From CAVVEQ01 sp963804865 (GTDB lineage Bacteria > Chloroflexota > Anaerolineae > Anaerolineales > Anaerolineaceae), in NCBI GenBank assembly GCA_963804865.1, contig CAWDSH010000042.1:558001-622000 (forward strand): DNA of 64,000 nt. The letters are read 5' to 3'. Shown piece by piece: positions 1-8,937 of this stretch. A program made the position numbers and the translations under genes. Under the pieces are notes generated by a model. That model saw nothing but the letters and a program-made list of their open reading frames with translations, was not told the DNA's origin and did no database searches. Positions within the stretch are counted from its first letter, which is position 1, and the number at the start of each line of letters is the position of its first letter.

Positions 1-1
1 C

Positions 2-2533
2 ATTGAAACACCTGAAGGTCCGAACATTGGCTTGATCGGACGCCTGGCATGTTTTGCGCGCGTTAATGAATATGGTTTCATCGAGACTCCATACCGGCGC
101 GTCCTGCGCAACCTTGCATCCGATGATCCCCGCCTGTTGGGACGCAAACTTCGCGAAACCCTCACTCACCCCAAATCAGGGGAGGTGATCGCGAAGCAGG
201 ATCAGCGCATCGACGAAAAGATGTTCAAGGATATCAAGAAGCTCAAACTTGAAAATATTAGTGTAGTCCCATTCATCTCGGAAGAGGTGGAATATCTTTC
301 GGCTGATGCCGAAGATAAATTTGTGATCGCCCAGGCAAACACACCCTTGACCCTGGAAATGGAATTTGGGGTGGAGCGCATTTCCTGCCGCCACCATTCC
401 GATTTCATCATTTCCGGTTCAGAAGCCGTGAACTATATGGATGTGGCTCCACATCAGGTGGTTGGAATCAGCGCAGCGCTGATCCCCTTTCTGGAGCACG
501 ACGATGCCAATCGCGCCTTGATGGGCTCGAACATGCAGACCCAGGCTGTGCCGTTGGTCAACCCGGACGTACCGCTGGTATCCACTGGCATGGAAGCTTT
601 CGCAGCCATGGATTCAGGTCAGGTGGTTGTTGCCGAAGAGGACGGCGAAGTCCTTTCAGTAACTGGAAAGGATATTGTCGTCAAATCAGGCAGCGGATCG
701 AGAAAGTATTCCTTACGAAAATATTCACGCTCCAATCAGAGCACTTGTATCGACCAACGCCCGGCAGTGGTGAAGGGGCAGAGACTTCATAAAAACGATA
801 TCATTGCCGATTCATCCTCAACGGTATCCGGCAACCTGGCGCTTGGACAGAATGTGGTGGTTGCTTTCGTTTCATGGGAAGGCGGCAATTTTGAAGATGC
901 CATCCTGATCTCCGAAAAATTGGTGCAGGATGACCGCTTCACCTCGGTGCACATCGAGAAATATGAAGTGGAAGCCCGCGATACCAAGCTGGGTCCTGAA
1001 GAGATCACCCGCGATATCCCCAATGTTGGCGAGGAAGCCATCAAGGATCTGGATGAAACCGGGATCATTCGCATTGGTGCTGAAGTTGGACCCAACGATA
1101 TCCTGGTCGGCAAAATCACCCCGAAAGGTGAAAAGGAACTTACCCCTGAAGAGCGCCTGCTGCGCGCCATTTTCGGAGAAAAATCCCGTGATGTGAAAGA
1201 TACATCCCTGCGCATGCCGCATGGTGAACGCGGAAAAGTGGTTGACGTTAAAGTCTTCACCCGCGCCGAAAATACCGATCTTTCAGCCGGCGTGGATAAG
1301 ATGGTGCGCGTATCTGTTGCACAGCACCGCAAGATCACCTCGGGTGACAAGATGGCCGGGCGGCACGGAAACAAAGGTGTCGTTTCCCGCGTCGTCTCCG
1401 TGGAAGATATGCCCTACCTGGCGGATGGTTCCCCGGTTGATATCATCCTAAATCCCCTGGGTGTTCCTGGTCGTATGAATATTGGGCAGGTACTTGAAAC
1501 CCACCTGGGCTGGGCTGCCAGCCGGCTCGGATTCCGGGCGATCACTCCTGTTTTTGATGGCGCCACGGAAGCTGAGATTGAAGCGGAACTGGCCCGCGCC
1601 TGGATCGTTGATGAGGCCTGGAATGAATCCGCTGAGAAAGCCTGGGAATGGATTAAAACCCAGGAGTACACTCCCGAAAGCATCCGGGATGAGGACGAAG
1701 TACGGTTGCTTTACCTGGAGCAGTGGCTGGGCGATAAGAAATATGACGTTTTCCGCCTGGTTTCCGATTTCAACTACGCACGACAGAGTGTTTCACGCGA
1801 ATGGTTGCGTGAACACGGCTACGAGCCGGAACAAGTGCTCAGTTTTGAAAGTGTTGCCGATAGCACTACGCCGACACCGGAAAAGGATCGCAGGGCGATC
1901 GAGATCTGCCTGCGGATGTGGATGCACGAATTGGGTGTGGACAGTACAAAAATAAAAGCTGAAGAGGTGCGTGCCAAGGCTGAGAAGGTCATGGCAGAAA
2001 CAACGGCACCCATGCCAATTCTCGGCAAGCAGGTCTTAAGAGATGGCAAGACAGGCATTGCCTACGATCAACCTGTTACCGTGGGTGTGATGACCATGCT
2101 TAAACTGCACCACCTGGTTGAGGATAAAGTCCACGCGCGTTCCACCGGACCTTATAGCCTGGTTACCCAGCAACCTCTGGGAGGTAAGGCGCAGTTTGGT
2201 GGTCAGCGCTTTGGTGAGATGGAAGTCTGGGCGCTGGAAGCCTACGGTGCAGCCTATACGTTGCAGGAAATGCTGACCGTGAAATCCGATGACGTCCAGG
2301 GTCGTGTGAGCACCTACGAAGCCATCGTAAAAGGCGAGCCGATCGAGGAACCCAGCCTGCCCGCATCCTTCCGGGTGCTGGTAAAAGAGCTGCAGAGCCT
2401 GGGACTGGCAGTGGAAGCCATGATGGACACAGGCGAAACAATCCGCTTTGGCAAGGACGAGGAACGTATCCGCCCGCCGAAACTGGAAACCGGCCTGTTG
2501 GGATTGGGAGCTGAGTTCGACCAATTATCCTAA
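2..2533 (+). CDS. rpoB: RNA polymerase beta subunit, 3' part (partial)
   Basis: The reading frame is already open at the first bases (IETPEGPNIGLIGRL), so the 5' part lies outside the window; 843 residues are seen. RpoB forms the catalytic core of RNA polymerase together with beta'. Diagnostic blocks are GDKMAGRHGNKGVVSR (about residue 450), LGVPGRMNIGQVLETHLGW and GGKAQFGGQRFGEMEVWALE near the C-terminus, ending GLGAEFDQLS. Between VFDGATEAEIEAEL (to about 1590) and DGKTG (from about 2042) lie roughly 147 residues, much more than in Thermus or E. coli RpoB, so a lineage insertion is present. The next gene downstream is rpsL, not rpoC, which is unusual. Confidence 0.98.
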   Translation: METPEGPNIGLIGRLACFARVNEYGFIETPYRRVLRNLASDDPRLLGRKLRETLTHPKSGEVIAKQDQRIDEKMFKDIKKLKLENISVVPFISEEVEYLSADAEDKFVIAQANTPLTLEMEFGVERISCRHHSDFIISGSEAVNYMDVAPHQVVGISAALIPFLEHDDANRALMGSNMQTQAVPLVNPDVPLVSTGMEAFAAMDSGQVVVAEEDGEVLSVTGKDIVVKSGSGSRKYSLRKYSRSNQSTCIDQRPAVVKGQRLHKNDIIADSSSTVSGNLALGQNVVVAFVSWEGGNFEDAILISEKLVQDDRFTSVHIEKYEVEARDTKLGPEEITRDIPNVGEEAIKDLDETGIIRIGAEVGPNDILVGKITPKGEKELTPEERLLRAIFGEKSRDVKDTSLRMPHGERGKVVDVKVFTRAENTDLSAGVDKMVRVSVAQHRKITSGDKMAGRHGNKGVVSRVVSVEDMPYLADGSPVDIILNPLGVPGRMNIGQVLETHLGWAASRLGFRAITPVFDGATEAEIEAELARAWIVDEAWNESAEKAWEWIKTQEYTPESIRDEDEVRLLYLEQWLGDKKYDVFRLVSDFNYARQSVSREWLREHGYEPEQVLSFESVADSTTPTPEKDRRAIEICLRMWMHELGVDSTKIKAEEVRAKAEKVMAETTAPMPILGKQVLRDGKTGIAYDQPVTVGVMTMLKLHHLVEDKVHARSTGPYSLVTQQPLGGKAQFGGQRFGEMEVWALEAYGAAYTLQEMLTVKSDDVQGRVSTYEAIVKGEPIEEPSLPASFRVLVKELQSLGLAVEAMMDTGETIRFGKDEERIRPPKLETGLLGLGAEFDQLS

Positions 2534-2584
2534 TTTCACATGCAATTAAGTGATTCGGATTTTTAAGTTGGTTGAGTTGGTTTC

Positions 2585-2614
2585 TTGACGATATTGAAAT
2601 TGCGATGGTATAAT
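2585..2614 (+). promoter_or_regulatory. sigma70-type promoter for the rpsL (str) operon
   Basis: TTGACG at 2585-2590 and a perfect TATAAT at 2609-2614 are separated by 18 bases, in the 234-base gap between rpoB and rpsL. Transcription would start near 2621 and give a leader of about 145 bases before rpsL. This promoter would let the str/S10 genes be expressed independently of rpoB. Confidence 0.75.
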
Positions 2615-2676
2615 CGCTAGCTGTTAATCTTTGCACGGTGATGTGGGATCCTTACCCGGTAGACCAAATTCGTGGT

Positions 2677-2710
2677 GAGGCCATCATAGCAAGCGATGGT
2701 CTCATTTTTT
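2677..2710 (+). terminator. terminator-like hairpin in the rpsL leader (possible attenuator)
   Basis: GAGGCCATC (2677-2685) pairs with GATGGTCTC (2695-2703) over nine base pairs with one G-U, leaving a nine-base loop, and is followed by A and six T (2705-2710). It lies downstream of the promoter at 2585-2614 and upstream of the rpsL ribosome binding site, so it could attenuate str-operon transcription or stop read-through from rpoB. Confidence 0.55.
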
Positions 2711-2767
2711 CGGAAAATCGGGCTGAAAACCGCAAAACCAAAGAATCTTTTTTGGAGGCGAAGGAAA

Positions 2768-3190
2768 GTGCCAACAATCAATCAAATGATCCGCAAAGGA
2801 CGCGCAACCAAGAAGGCGAAAAGCAAGGCGCCTGCTCTTCTTTACACGTTGAATCTTAAGAAGCAGCGCCGAACCCGCCAGGAGAGTGGCGCGCCACAAA
2901 AACGTGGTGTATGCACTGTCGTGCGCACCATGACCCCCAAGAAACCGAATTCAGCGCTGCGCAAGATCGCCCGCGTACGCCTGACCAACGGTGTCGAGGT
3001 CACGGCCTATATTCCCGGTGAGGGTCACCAGCTTCAGGAACACTCCGTTGTGCTTGTGCGCGGCGGTCGTGTGAAAGACCTGCCTGGTGTTCGCTATCAC
3101 ATTGTGCGCGGAGCACTGGATACAACCGGTGTTGCCAAGCGCTCGCAGGGTCGCTCCAAGTACGGATCAAAACGCCCCAAGGAAGATTAA
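2768..3190 (+). CDS. rpsL: 30S ribosomal protein S12
   Basis: S12 sits at the decoding centre of the 30S subunit. The GTG start at 2768 is chosen because the protein then begins PTINQMIRKGR as in the family and GGAGG (2754-2758) stands nine bases upstream; a start at 2696 would add 24 unrelated residues. The 140-residue product carries the TPKKPNSALRK and EHSVVLVRGGRVKDLPGVRY signatures. An insertion of about a dozen basic residues lies between KAPALL and PQKRGVC, of the kind also seen in Gram-positive S12. It is the first gene of the str cluster. Confidence 0.97.
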   Translation: MPTINQMIRKGRATKKAKSKAPALLYTLNLKKQRRTRQESGAPQKRGVCTVVRTMTPKKPNSALRKIARVRLTNGVEVTAYIPGEGHQLQEHSVVLVRGGRVKDLPGVRYHIVRGALDTTGVAKRSQGRSKYGSKRPKED

Positions 3191-3260
3191 ATTCCGCTCT
3201 CCGGCAGCAATAGCCGGTTTGAACTCATTTGTTTTCTAAATTTCGAACGGAGAAGTTAGC

Positions 3261-3728
3261 ATGCGTCGAACGAAACCAATCAAACGTGAAGTCCAACCTG
3301 ATTACCGCTATCAGAATTTGACCGTCCAGACCTTTATCAATCACTTCATGCGCCGCGGGAAGAAATCCACAGCTGCGCGCTCTGTCTACACAGCCTTTGA
3401 TATGGTTCAGGAAAAAACTGGTCGCAGCCCGATCGAGGTTTTTGACCAGGCTCTGAAGAATGTCGGCCCGCTCATGGAAGTTCGTCCCCGCCGTGTTGGT
3501 GGTGCCACTTACCAGGTGCCGATGGAAGTGCCGATGGACCGTCGCATGACCTTGGCGATCCGTTGGATTCTAGAAGCATCCAGAGCCCGCACCGGGAATT
3601 CCTTCGCAGAGAAGCTCTCCGCGGAACTTCTGGATGCGGCCAATAATCAGGGTTCTGCCGTCCGTAAAAGGGACGAGACCCACAAGATGGCGGAAGCCAA
3701 CCGGGCTTTCTCCCACTACCGCTTGTAA
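3261..3728 (+). CDS. rpsG: 30S ribosomal protein S7
   Basis: S7 nucleates assembly of the 30S head and contacts E-site tRNA. The 155-residue length and the motifs RRGKKSTA, VRPRRVGGATYQVP and RWILEASR are standard for the family. CGGAG at 3247-3251 precedes the ATG by nine bases. It lies between rpsL and fusA as in the classic str operon. Confidence 0.97.
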   Translation: MRRTKPIKREVQPDYRYQNLTVQTFINHFMRRGKKSTAARSVYTAFDMVQEKTGRSPIEVFDQALKNVGPLMEVRPRRVGGATYQVPMEVPMDRRMTLAIRWILEASRARTGNSFAEKLSAELLDAANNQGSAVRKRDETHKMAEANRAFSHYRL

Positions 3729-3763
3729 CCGGAGGCTGCTGCTTACCCAGAAGTTGAACTAGT

Positions 3764-5837
3764 ATGACTCGCACCTTTCCATTAGAACGTTACCGAAATA
3801 TTGGCATCATCGCCCACATCGACGCTGGTAAAACCACCACGACCGAGCGGATCCTCTTTTATACGGGCAAAACCTACCGCATCGGCTCAGTAGATGATGG
3901 CACCACGGTAACGGATTGGATGGTGCAGGAACGGGAACGCGGTATCACCATTGTTTCCGCGGCTGTAACAGCCGAATGGAAAGATTACCAAATTAATATC
4001 ATCGATACGCCGGGGCATATCGATTTCACTGCCGAAGTACAGCGCTCTCTGCGCGTCCTGGATGGCGGCATCGTCATTTTCGATGCCACCCAGGGAGTTG
4101 AACCGCAATCAGAGACCGTTTGGAGGCAGGCGGATCGATACAATGTGCCCCGGATTTGTTTTGTTAATAAGATGGACCGCATGGGGGCATCCTATGATTA
4201 CACCATCGAGACCATCAAAAACCGACTCGGTGCGCATCCCCTGGCAATGCAAATCCCAATTGGTATGGAAGCAGGATTTCAAAGGCGTTGTTGACTTGCT
4301 CTCCCGGACGGCCATCTATTTTGATGAAGATTTGGGCAAGGAACCGAGAATAAGTGAGATCCCACCAGAACTTGTGACTGAAGCTGAGGAAAAGCGCAGT
4401 CAATTAGTCGAGCGGATTGCTGAACTTGATGATGACCTGACCGTCAAATTCCTGGAAGGCACCGAGATTTCGGTCGAAGAACTCAAAGCGGGGTTGAGGC
4501 GGGCGGTGATCGACAATAAAGCCACCCCTGTTTTCTGCGGTACTTCATTGCGCAATAAGGGTGTCCAACCGCTACTGGATGCGGTGATCGATTTTCTGCC
4601 CTCGCCCCAGGATATCCCGCCTGTACATGGCACAGATCCTGATAAAGGTAAAGAACTCATCCGCAGCGTATCAGACGATGAACCGCTGAGCGCGCTGGTT
4701 TTCAAAATCGTCACCGATCCCTATGTGGGTCGACTGGCATATTTCCGGGTATATTCTGGGAAGATAACCCAGGGCAGCATGGTCTACAATCCAATCAAGG
4801 ATCGCAAGGAACGCATCGGCCGTTTAATCCGCATGTACGCTGACCGCCGCGAGGATATTACTGAGGTATTGGCGGGTGATATTGGCGCTGTCCTGGGCTT
4901 AAAGGATAGTTTCACCGGCGATACTTTATGCGATCAGCACCATCCCATTCTTCTGGAAACCATTTCCTTCCCTGAGCCGGTCATTTCCATCGCGATCGAG
5001 CCAAAGACGACTGCCGACCAGGACAAGATGAATGAAGCCCTGCGCAAGCTTTCTGAGGAAGATCCGACTTTTCGGGTTCATACCGATGAAAATACCGGGC
5101 AGATCATCATTTCGGGTATGGGCGAGCTTCACCTGGATGTGCTTGTGGATCGTATGCTGCGCGAATTCCGTGTACAGGCCAATGTTGGTCGACCGCGGGT
5201 TTCTTATCGCGAGACGATCACCCGGGTGGTTCCAGAGATCAATTACAAGTATGTCAAACAGACGGGTGGTCACGGTCAATATGGTCATGTGGTCTTTGTC
5301 ATGGAACCGCTCGACCGTGGCAATGGAATCCTATTTGAAAACAAAATTGTCAGCGGCGCCATTCCCCGGGAATACATTCCCGCGGTTGAAAAGGGTGTGC
5401 GCGAAGCAGCTGAATCTGGTGTTCTCGCCGGCTACCCGGTGACGGATATCAAAGTAAAACTCGTTGATGGCTCCTATCACGAAGTCGATTCTTCGGAAAT
5501 GGCTTTCAAGGTGGCGGCTACATTCGCCTTCAAGGAAGGTGTTCAAAAGGGAGCGCCCGTTCTACTGGAACCGATCATGAAAGTGGAAGTTGTGATACCA
5601 GAGGAATATCTGGGCGATGTCCTGGGCAACCTGACCTCGCGACGGGGCATCATCCTGGGTACGGAAATGCGGCCCGGAAAAGCCCAATCGATACGCGTGC
5701 AGGTCCCGCTGGCTGAAATGTTTGGTTATGCTACTGAATTACGCTCCGGCAGCCAGGGGCGTGGGGTGTTCTCGATGGAATTTGATCATTACGCCCCAGT
5801 CAGCAGTGCAGTCGCGGAAAAGATCCTTAATTCATAG
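3764..5837 (+). CDS. fusA: Elongation factor G, with one apparent frameshift
   Basis: EF-G is the GTPase that drives ribosomal translocation. The N-terminal G domain shows AHIDAGKTTTTER (G1), DTPGHIDF (G3) and NKMDR (G4); the C-terminal domains end FDHYAPVSSAVAEKIL. The frame breaks near 4274: the first frame stops at about 4294 after GMEAGFQRRC, while the expected sequence GMEADFKGVVDLL continues in the next frame. Removing one G from the GG at 4274-4275 restores a 690-residue protein, the normal length. An essential gene cannot be dead here, so a sequence error is the likely cause. Distinct from the EF-G paralogue at 51940-54012. Confidence 0.95.
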
Positions 5838-5861
5838 ATTATTTTCAAGGAGAGAGCAGGC

Positions 5862-7064
5862 ATGGCGAAGCAGAAATTTGAGCGCAACAAACCGCATTTG
5901 AACGTAGGGACCATGGGTCACATTGATCATGGGAAGACCACGTTAACGGCGGCGATCACGAAATACTGCCAGTTCTTGGGGAAGGCAGAATTCCGGGCGT
6001 ATGACAGCATTGACAATGCGCCGGAAGAGAAAGCGCGCGGGATCACGATCAACATAGCGCACGTGGAATATGAGACCGAGAAGCGGCACTATGCGCACGT
6101 GGACATGCCGGGGCACCGCGACTACATCAAGAACATGATCACCGGGGCGGCGCAGGTGGATGGAGCCATCCTGGTGGTGGCAGCGCCGGATGGGCCGATG
6201 CCGCAGACGAAGGAACACGTGCTGTTGGCGCGTCAGGTGGAAGTGCCGAGCATCGTGGTCTTTTTGAACAAAGTGGACATGATGGACGATCCGGAGCTGT
6301 TGGAGCTGGTGGAGATGGAGCTGCGGGAAATGCTGACGGGATACAAATTCCCGGGCGAGACGACGCCGATCGTGCGGGGCAGCGCGTTGAAGGCGCTGGA
6401 GAGCACCTCGACGGATCCGAACGCGCCGGAATACGCCTGCATCAAGGAACTGCTGCGGGTGGTGGATGAATACATCCCGGAGCCGAAGCGCGAGATGGAC
6501 AAGCCGTTCATGATGCCGATCGAGGACGTGTTCTCGATCAAGGGACGCGGCACGGTGGTGACGGGGAAAGTAGACCGCGGGCACATCAAGGTCGGCGAGC
6601 CGGTGGAGATCGTGGGCTTGCAGGAAAAGACGCGCTCGAGCGTGGTGACGGGCGTTGAGATGTTCCACAAGCTGCTGGACGAAGGCATGGCCGGGGATAA
6701 CCTGGGACTGCTGCTGCGCGGCATTGAGCGCACGGACGTGGAACGCGGGCAGGTGGTGGCGAAGCCTGGCTCGATCACCCCGCACACGAAATTCAACGCG
6801 CAGGTGTACGTGCTGAAGCGTGAAGAAGGTGGGCGGCACAAGCCGTTCTTCCCGGGATACCGGCCGCAGTTCTACATACGGACGATGGACGTGACCGGGT
6901 CGATCACCCTGCCGGAAGGCGTGGAGATGGTGATGCCTGGGGATGATGTGAACATGGTGGTGGAGCTGATCGTGCCGGTGGCATTGGAGCAGGGCTCGAA
7001 ATTCGCCATTCGCGAAGGCGGCCTGACGGTCGGCGCTGGCGTCATTACCAAGATTATCGAATAG
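5862..7064 (+). CDS. tuf: Elongation factor Tu
   Basis: EF-Tu delivers aminoacyl-tRNA to the ribosome. Of 400 residues, the G domain shows GHIDHGKTTLTAAITK, the RGITIN switch I motif, DMPGHRDYIKNMITG and NKVDMM, then the two beta-barrel domains ending GGLTVGAGVITKIIE. Switch II reads DMPGHRDY rather than the common DCPGHADY. AAGGAGAG stands about nine bases before the ATG. Codon use is strikingly G/C-ending (GCG, GTG, CCG, ACG) compared with fusA and rpsJ, which also creates a long open antisense frame. That could reflect extreme expression bias, conversion with a second tuf copy or transfer. Confidence 0.97.
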   Translation: MAKQKFERNKPHLNVGTMGHIDHGKTTLTAAITKYCQFLGKAEFRAYDSIDNAPEEKARGITINIAHVEYETEKRHYAHVDMPGHRDYIKNMITGAAQVDGAILVVAAPDGPMPQTKEHVLLARQVEVPSIVVFLNKVDMMDDPELLELVEMELREMLTGYKFPGETTPIVRGSALKALESTSTDPNAPEYACIKELLRVVDEYIPEPKREMDKPFMMPIEDVFSIKGRGTVVTGKVDRGHIKVGEPVEIVGLQEKTRSSVVTGVEMFHKLLDEGMAGDNLGLLLRGIERTDVERGQVVAKPGSITPHTKFNAQVYVLKREEGGRHKPFFPGYRPQFYIRTMDVTGSITLPEGVEMVMPGDDVNMVVELIVPVALEQGSKFAIREGGLTVGAGVITKIIE

Positions 7065-7073
7065 GTTGGGAAA

Positions 7074-7382
7074 ATGGCAAAACAGAAAATTCGCATTCGT
7101 TTGAAAGCTTATGATCACCGTGTGCTGGATCAATCCGCCAAGCGCATCGTCGAGACCGCTGAACGCAGCGGCGCGCATGTCATCGGACCTGTACCCTTAC
7201 CCACCCGGATCGAAAAATTCACTGTCCGGCGCGGGGCGTTCATTGACAAGGACTCGCAGGAGCATTTTGAGATCCGCACCCATCATCGATTGATCGATGT
7301 CATGGAACCTGATTCCAAGACCATCGATATGTTGATGCGGCTCAACCTCCCGGCAGGCGTGGATATCGAGATCAAGATCTAG
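7074..7382 (+). CDS. rpsJ: 30S ribosomal protein S10
   Basis: S10 is a 30S head protein and, as NusE, also part of antitermination complexes. The 102-residue product has IRIRLKAYDHRVLDQSA, GPVPLPTRIEKFTVRR and the HFEIRTHHRLIDV loop. It follows tuf after nine bases and so belongs to the upstream transcript; a 254-base gap with its own promoter separates it from rplC, which is unusual because S10 normally heads the S10 operon. Confidence 0.97.
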   Translation: MAKQKIRIRLKAYDHRVLDQSAKRIVETAERSGAHVIGPVPLPTRIEKFTVRRGAFIDKDSQEHFEIRTHHRLIDVMEPDSKTIDMLMRLNLPAGVDIEIKI

Positions 7383-7433
7383 GTAAGTTAATATTCGCCA
7401 GGAATTGGAATGATCGAAATTTCCTGAATACTC

Positions 7434-7461
7434 TGGCAATATAATAAAAATGTGGTAGAAT
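7434..7461 (+). promoter_or_regulatory. candidate promoter and start of a long leader before rplC
   Basis: TGGCAA (7434-7439) and TAGAAT (7456-7461) are 16 bases apart in the gap between rpsJ and rplC. The leader that follows (about 7468-7636) contains a short GGGT/ACCC hairpin near 7483 but no terminator that I can see. It could house ribosomal-protein autoregulation of the S10 genes; the sequence alone does not show which protein would bind. Confidence 0.45.
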
Positions 7462-7636
7462 AGCAAGGTTTTGGGTTCGACCCGGAACCAAGCGGCAGTG
7501 CAAGAGATGTATTTTTGGTGGGTTCGCAGAAACGCTGACCTCCAAATTACAGCCGACTACACTGCTCGGAGATGATGCAACCAAGCCCAGGTTGACAGTC
7601 TCTTATAAAAATTGTGTGCAAGGAGAAAAAACTGAG

Positions 7637-8266
7637 ATGTTGAAAGGGCTGATTGGAAAGAAAATCGGCATGACCCAGATTTTCGATGAGAACGGTGCTG
7701 CGGTACCGGTAACACTCATAGAAGCTGGGCCATGCTTCGTTACCCAGGTGCGCACAACGCCCAAAGAGGGTTATTCGGCAGTTCAGCTGGGATTCGCAGA
7801 AGTGAAACCAAAGAAATTAACAGGCGGCCAGCTGGGACATCTCAAGCGTAGCAGCCTGTCCCCTTTGCGCTTTTTGCGCGAATTCAGAGTCAAGGATCCA
7901 CAGGTCAAAGAGGGTGAAAAAGTGGATGTGAGTGTTTTCACCAAGGGTGAACGCGTGGATGTGATCGGCACCAGCAAAGGCAAGGGATTTGCAGGAGCCG
8001 TCAAACGCTATCATTTCAGCGGCGGCCCGAAAACTCACGGTCAGTCTGACCGCCATCGTGCACCGGGTTCCCGTTCTTCTGGAACGACTCCCGGTCGTGT
8101 CTATAAAGGCTCGCGCGGTCCTGGTCATATGGGCAATGATCGTGTAACCGCGTCCAATCTCAAAATTGAACTGGTTGATCCTGAGCGCAATTTGCTGGGC
8201 GTGCGCGGTGCGATTCCAGGAGCGCGCAATGGTCTGGTCGTGATCAAAGAAGCGCGGAAGCAATAA
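7637..8266 (+). CDS. rplC: 50S ribosomal protein L3
   Basis: L3 is an early-assembly 50S protein reaching toward the peptidyl transferase centre. The ATG at 7637 gives MLKGLIGKKIGMTQIF, the family N-terminus, with AAGGAG 11 bases upstream; the earlier in-frame start at 7592 would add 15 unrelated residues. The 209-residue length is normal, and the conserved loop SDRHRAPGSRSSGTTPGRVY and the PGHMGNDRVT block are present. First gene after the promoter at 7434-7461. Confidence 0.97.
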   Translation: MLKGLIGKKIGMTQIFDENGAAVPVTLIEAGPCFVTQVRTTPKEGYSAVQLGFAEVKPKKLTGGQLGHLKRSSLSPLRFLREFRVKDPQVKEGEKVDVSVFTKGERVDVIGTSKGKGFAGAVKRYHFSGGPKTHGQSDRHRAPGSRSSGTTPGRVYKGSRGPGHMGNDRVTASNLKIELVDPERNLLGVRGAIPGARNGLVVIKEARKQ

Positions 8267-8298
8267 ACGAAAACCTGGATGAATGGAGTAATGCTACT

Positions 8299-8927
8299 AT
8301 GAAGGTTGATGTCCTCAACATGGAAGGCAAAAAGGTCAAAACGGTCGAATTACCGGCTGCGATCTTTGAAGCCCCCATTAAACAGATCTGATGCACCAGG
8401 CTTTCGAACGCCAGATGGCAAATGCCCGCCTGGGCACCCATGATACCAAAACCCGAAGTGAAGTCAGGGGTGGCGGACGCAAGCCCTGGCATCAAAAAGG
8501 CACCGGACGCGCCCGGGCGGGTTCCTCCCGTTCTCCCATCTGGAAGGGCGGCGGCAAGATCCATACCCCGCACCCGCACTCATACAATCTATCCATGCCG
8601 CGGAAAATGCGCCTGGCGGCCCTATGCTCGGCACTTTCATCGAAAGCAGCCGATTCAGCCATCATCGTTGTGGATGAGCTGAAACTCGCTGAACCCAAGA
8701 CAAAGCTGATGGCCAAGGCACTGAACACCCTGGTGGGTGAAAGCACCGCGCTGATCGTTTTGCCAGAGCTTTCCGCTGATTACGAACCGGTCGTTCGCTC
8801 GACCAGCAATATCCCGGATGCCAAGATCCTGGTTGCGAATTATCTGAATATCCGCGACCTGCTTCTTTTCGATAAGCTTGTACTGCCTGTGGCAGCTCTC
8901 GAGCGCATCGAGGCCCATCTGGGATAG
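8299..8927 (+). CDS. rplD: 50S ribosomal protein L4, with one apparent frameshift
   Basis: L4 lines the exit tunnel and in many bacteria represses its own operon. The start at 8299 (MKVDVLNMEGKKVKTVEL) has GGAG ten bases upstream. The first frame runs FEAPIKQI and stops at about 8391; the rest (MHQAFERQMANARLGT, then GRARAGSSRSPIWKGGG) continues in another frame. Adding one A to the AAA at 8380-8382 gives the expected APIKTDLMHQAFERQ and a protein of about 209 residues. A one-base loss in a homopolymer of an essential gene points to a sequence error. Confidence 0.94.
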
Positions 8928-8937
8928 GAGAGACAAT

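Noticed and set aside
5943..7178. 411-residue antisense reading frame opposite tuf
   Set aside because: It mirrors tuf and is rich in His, Arg and Leu as expected from complementing G/C-ending codons; no ribosome binding site or protein similarity. It is a by-product of codon bias.
4274..8382. Programmed frameshifting in fusA or rplD
   Set aside because: No slippery site plus stimulatory structure was seen, and neither gene is known to use frameshifting; one-base errors explain both.
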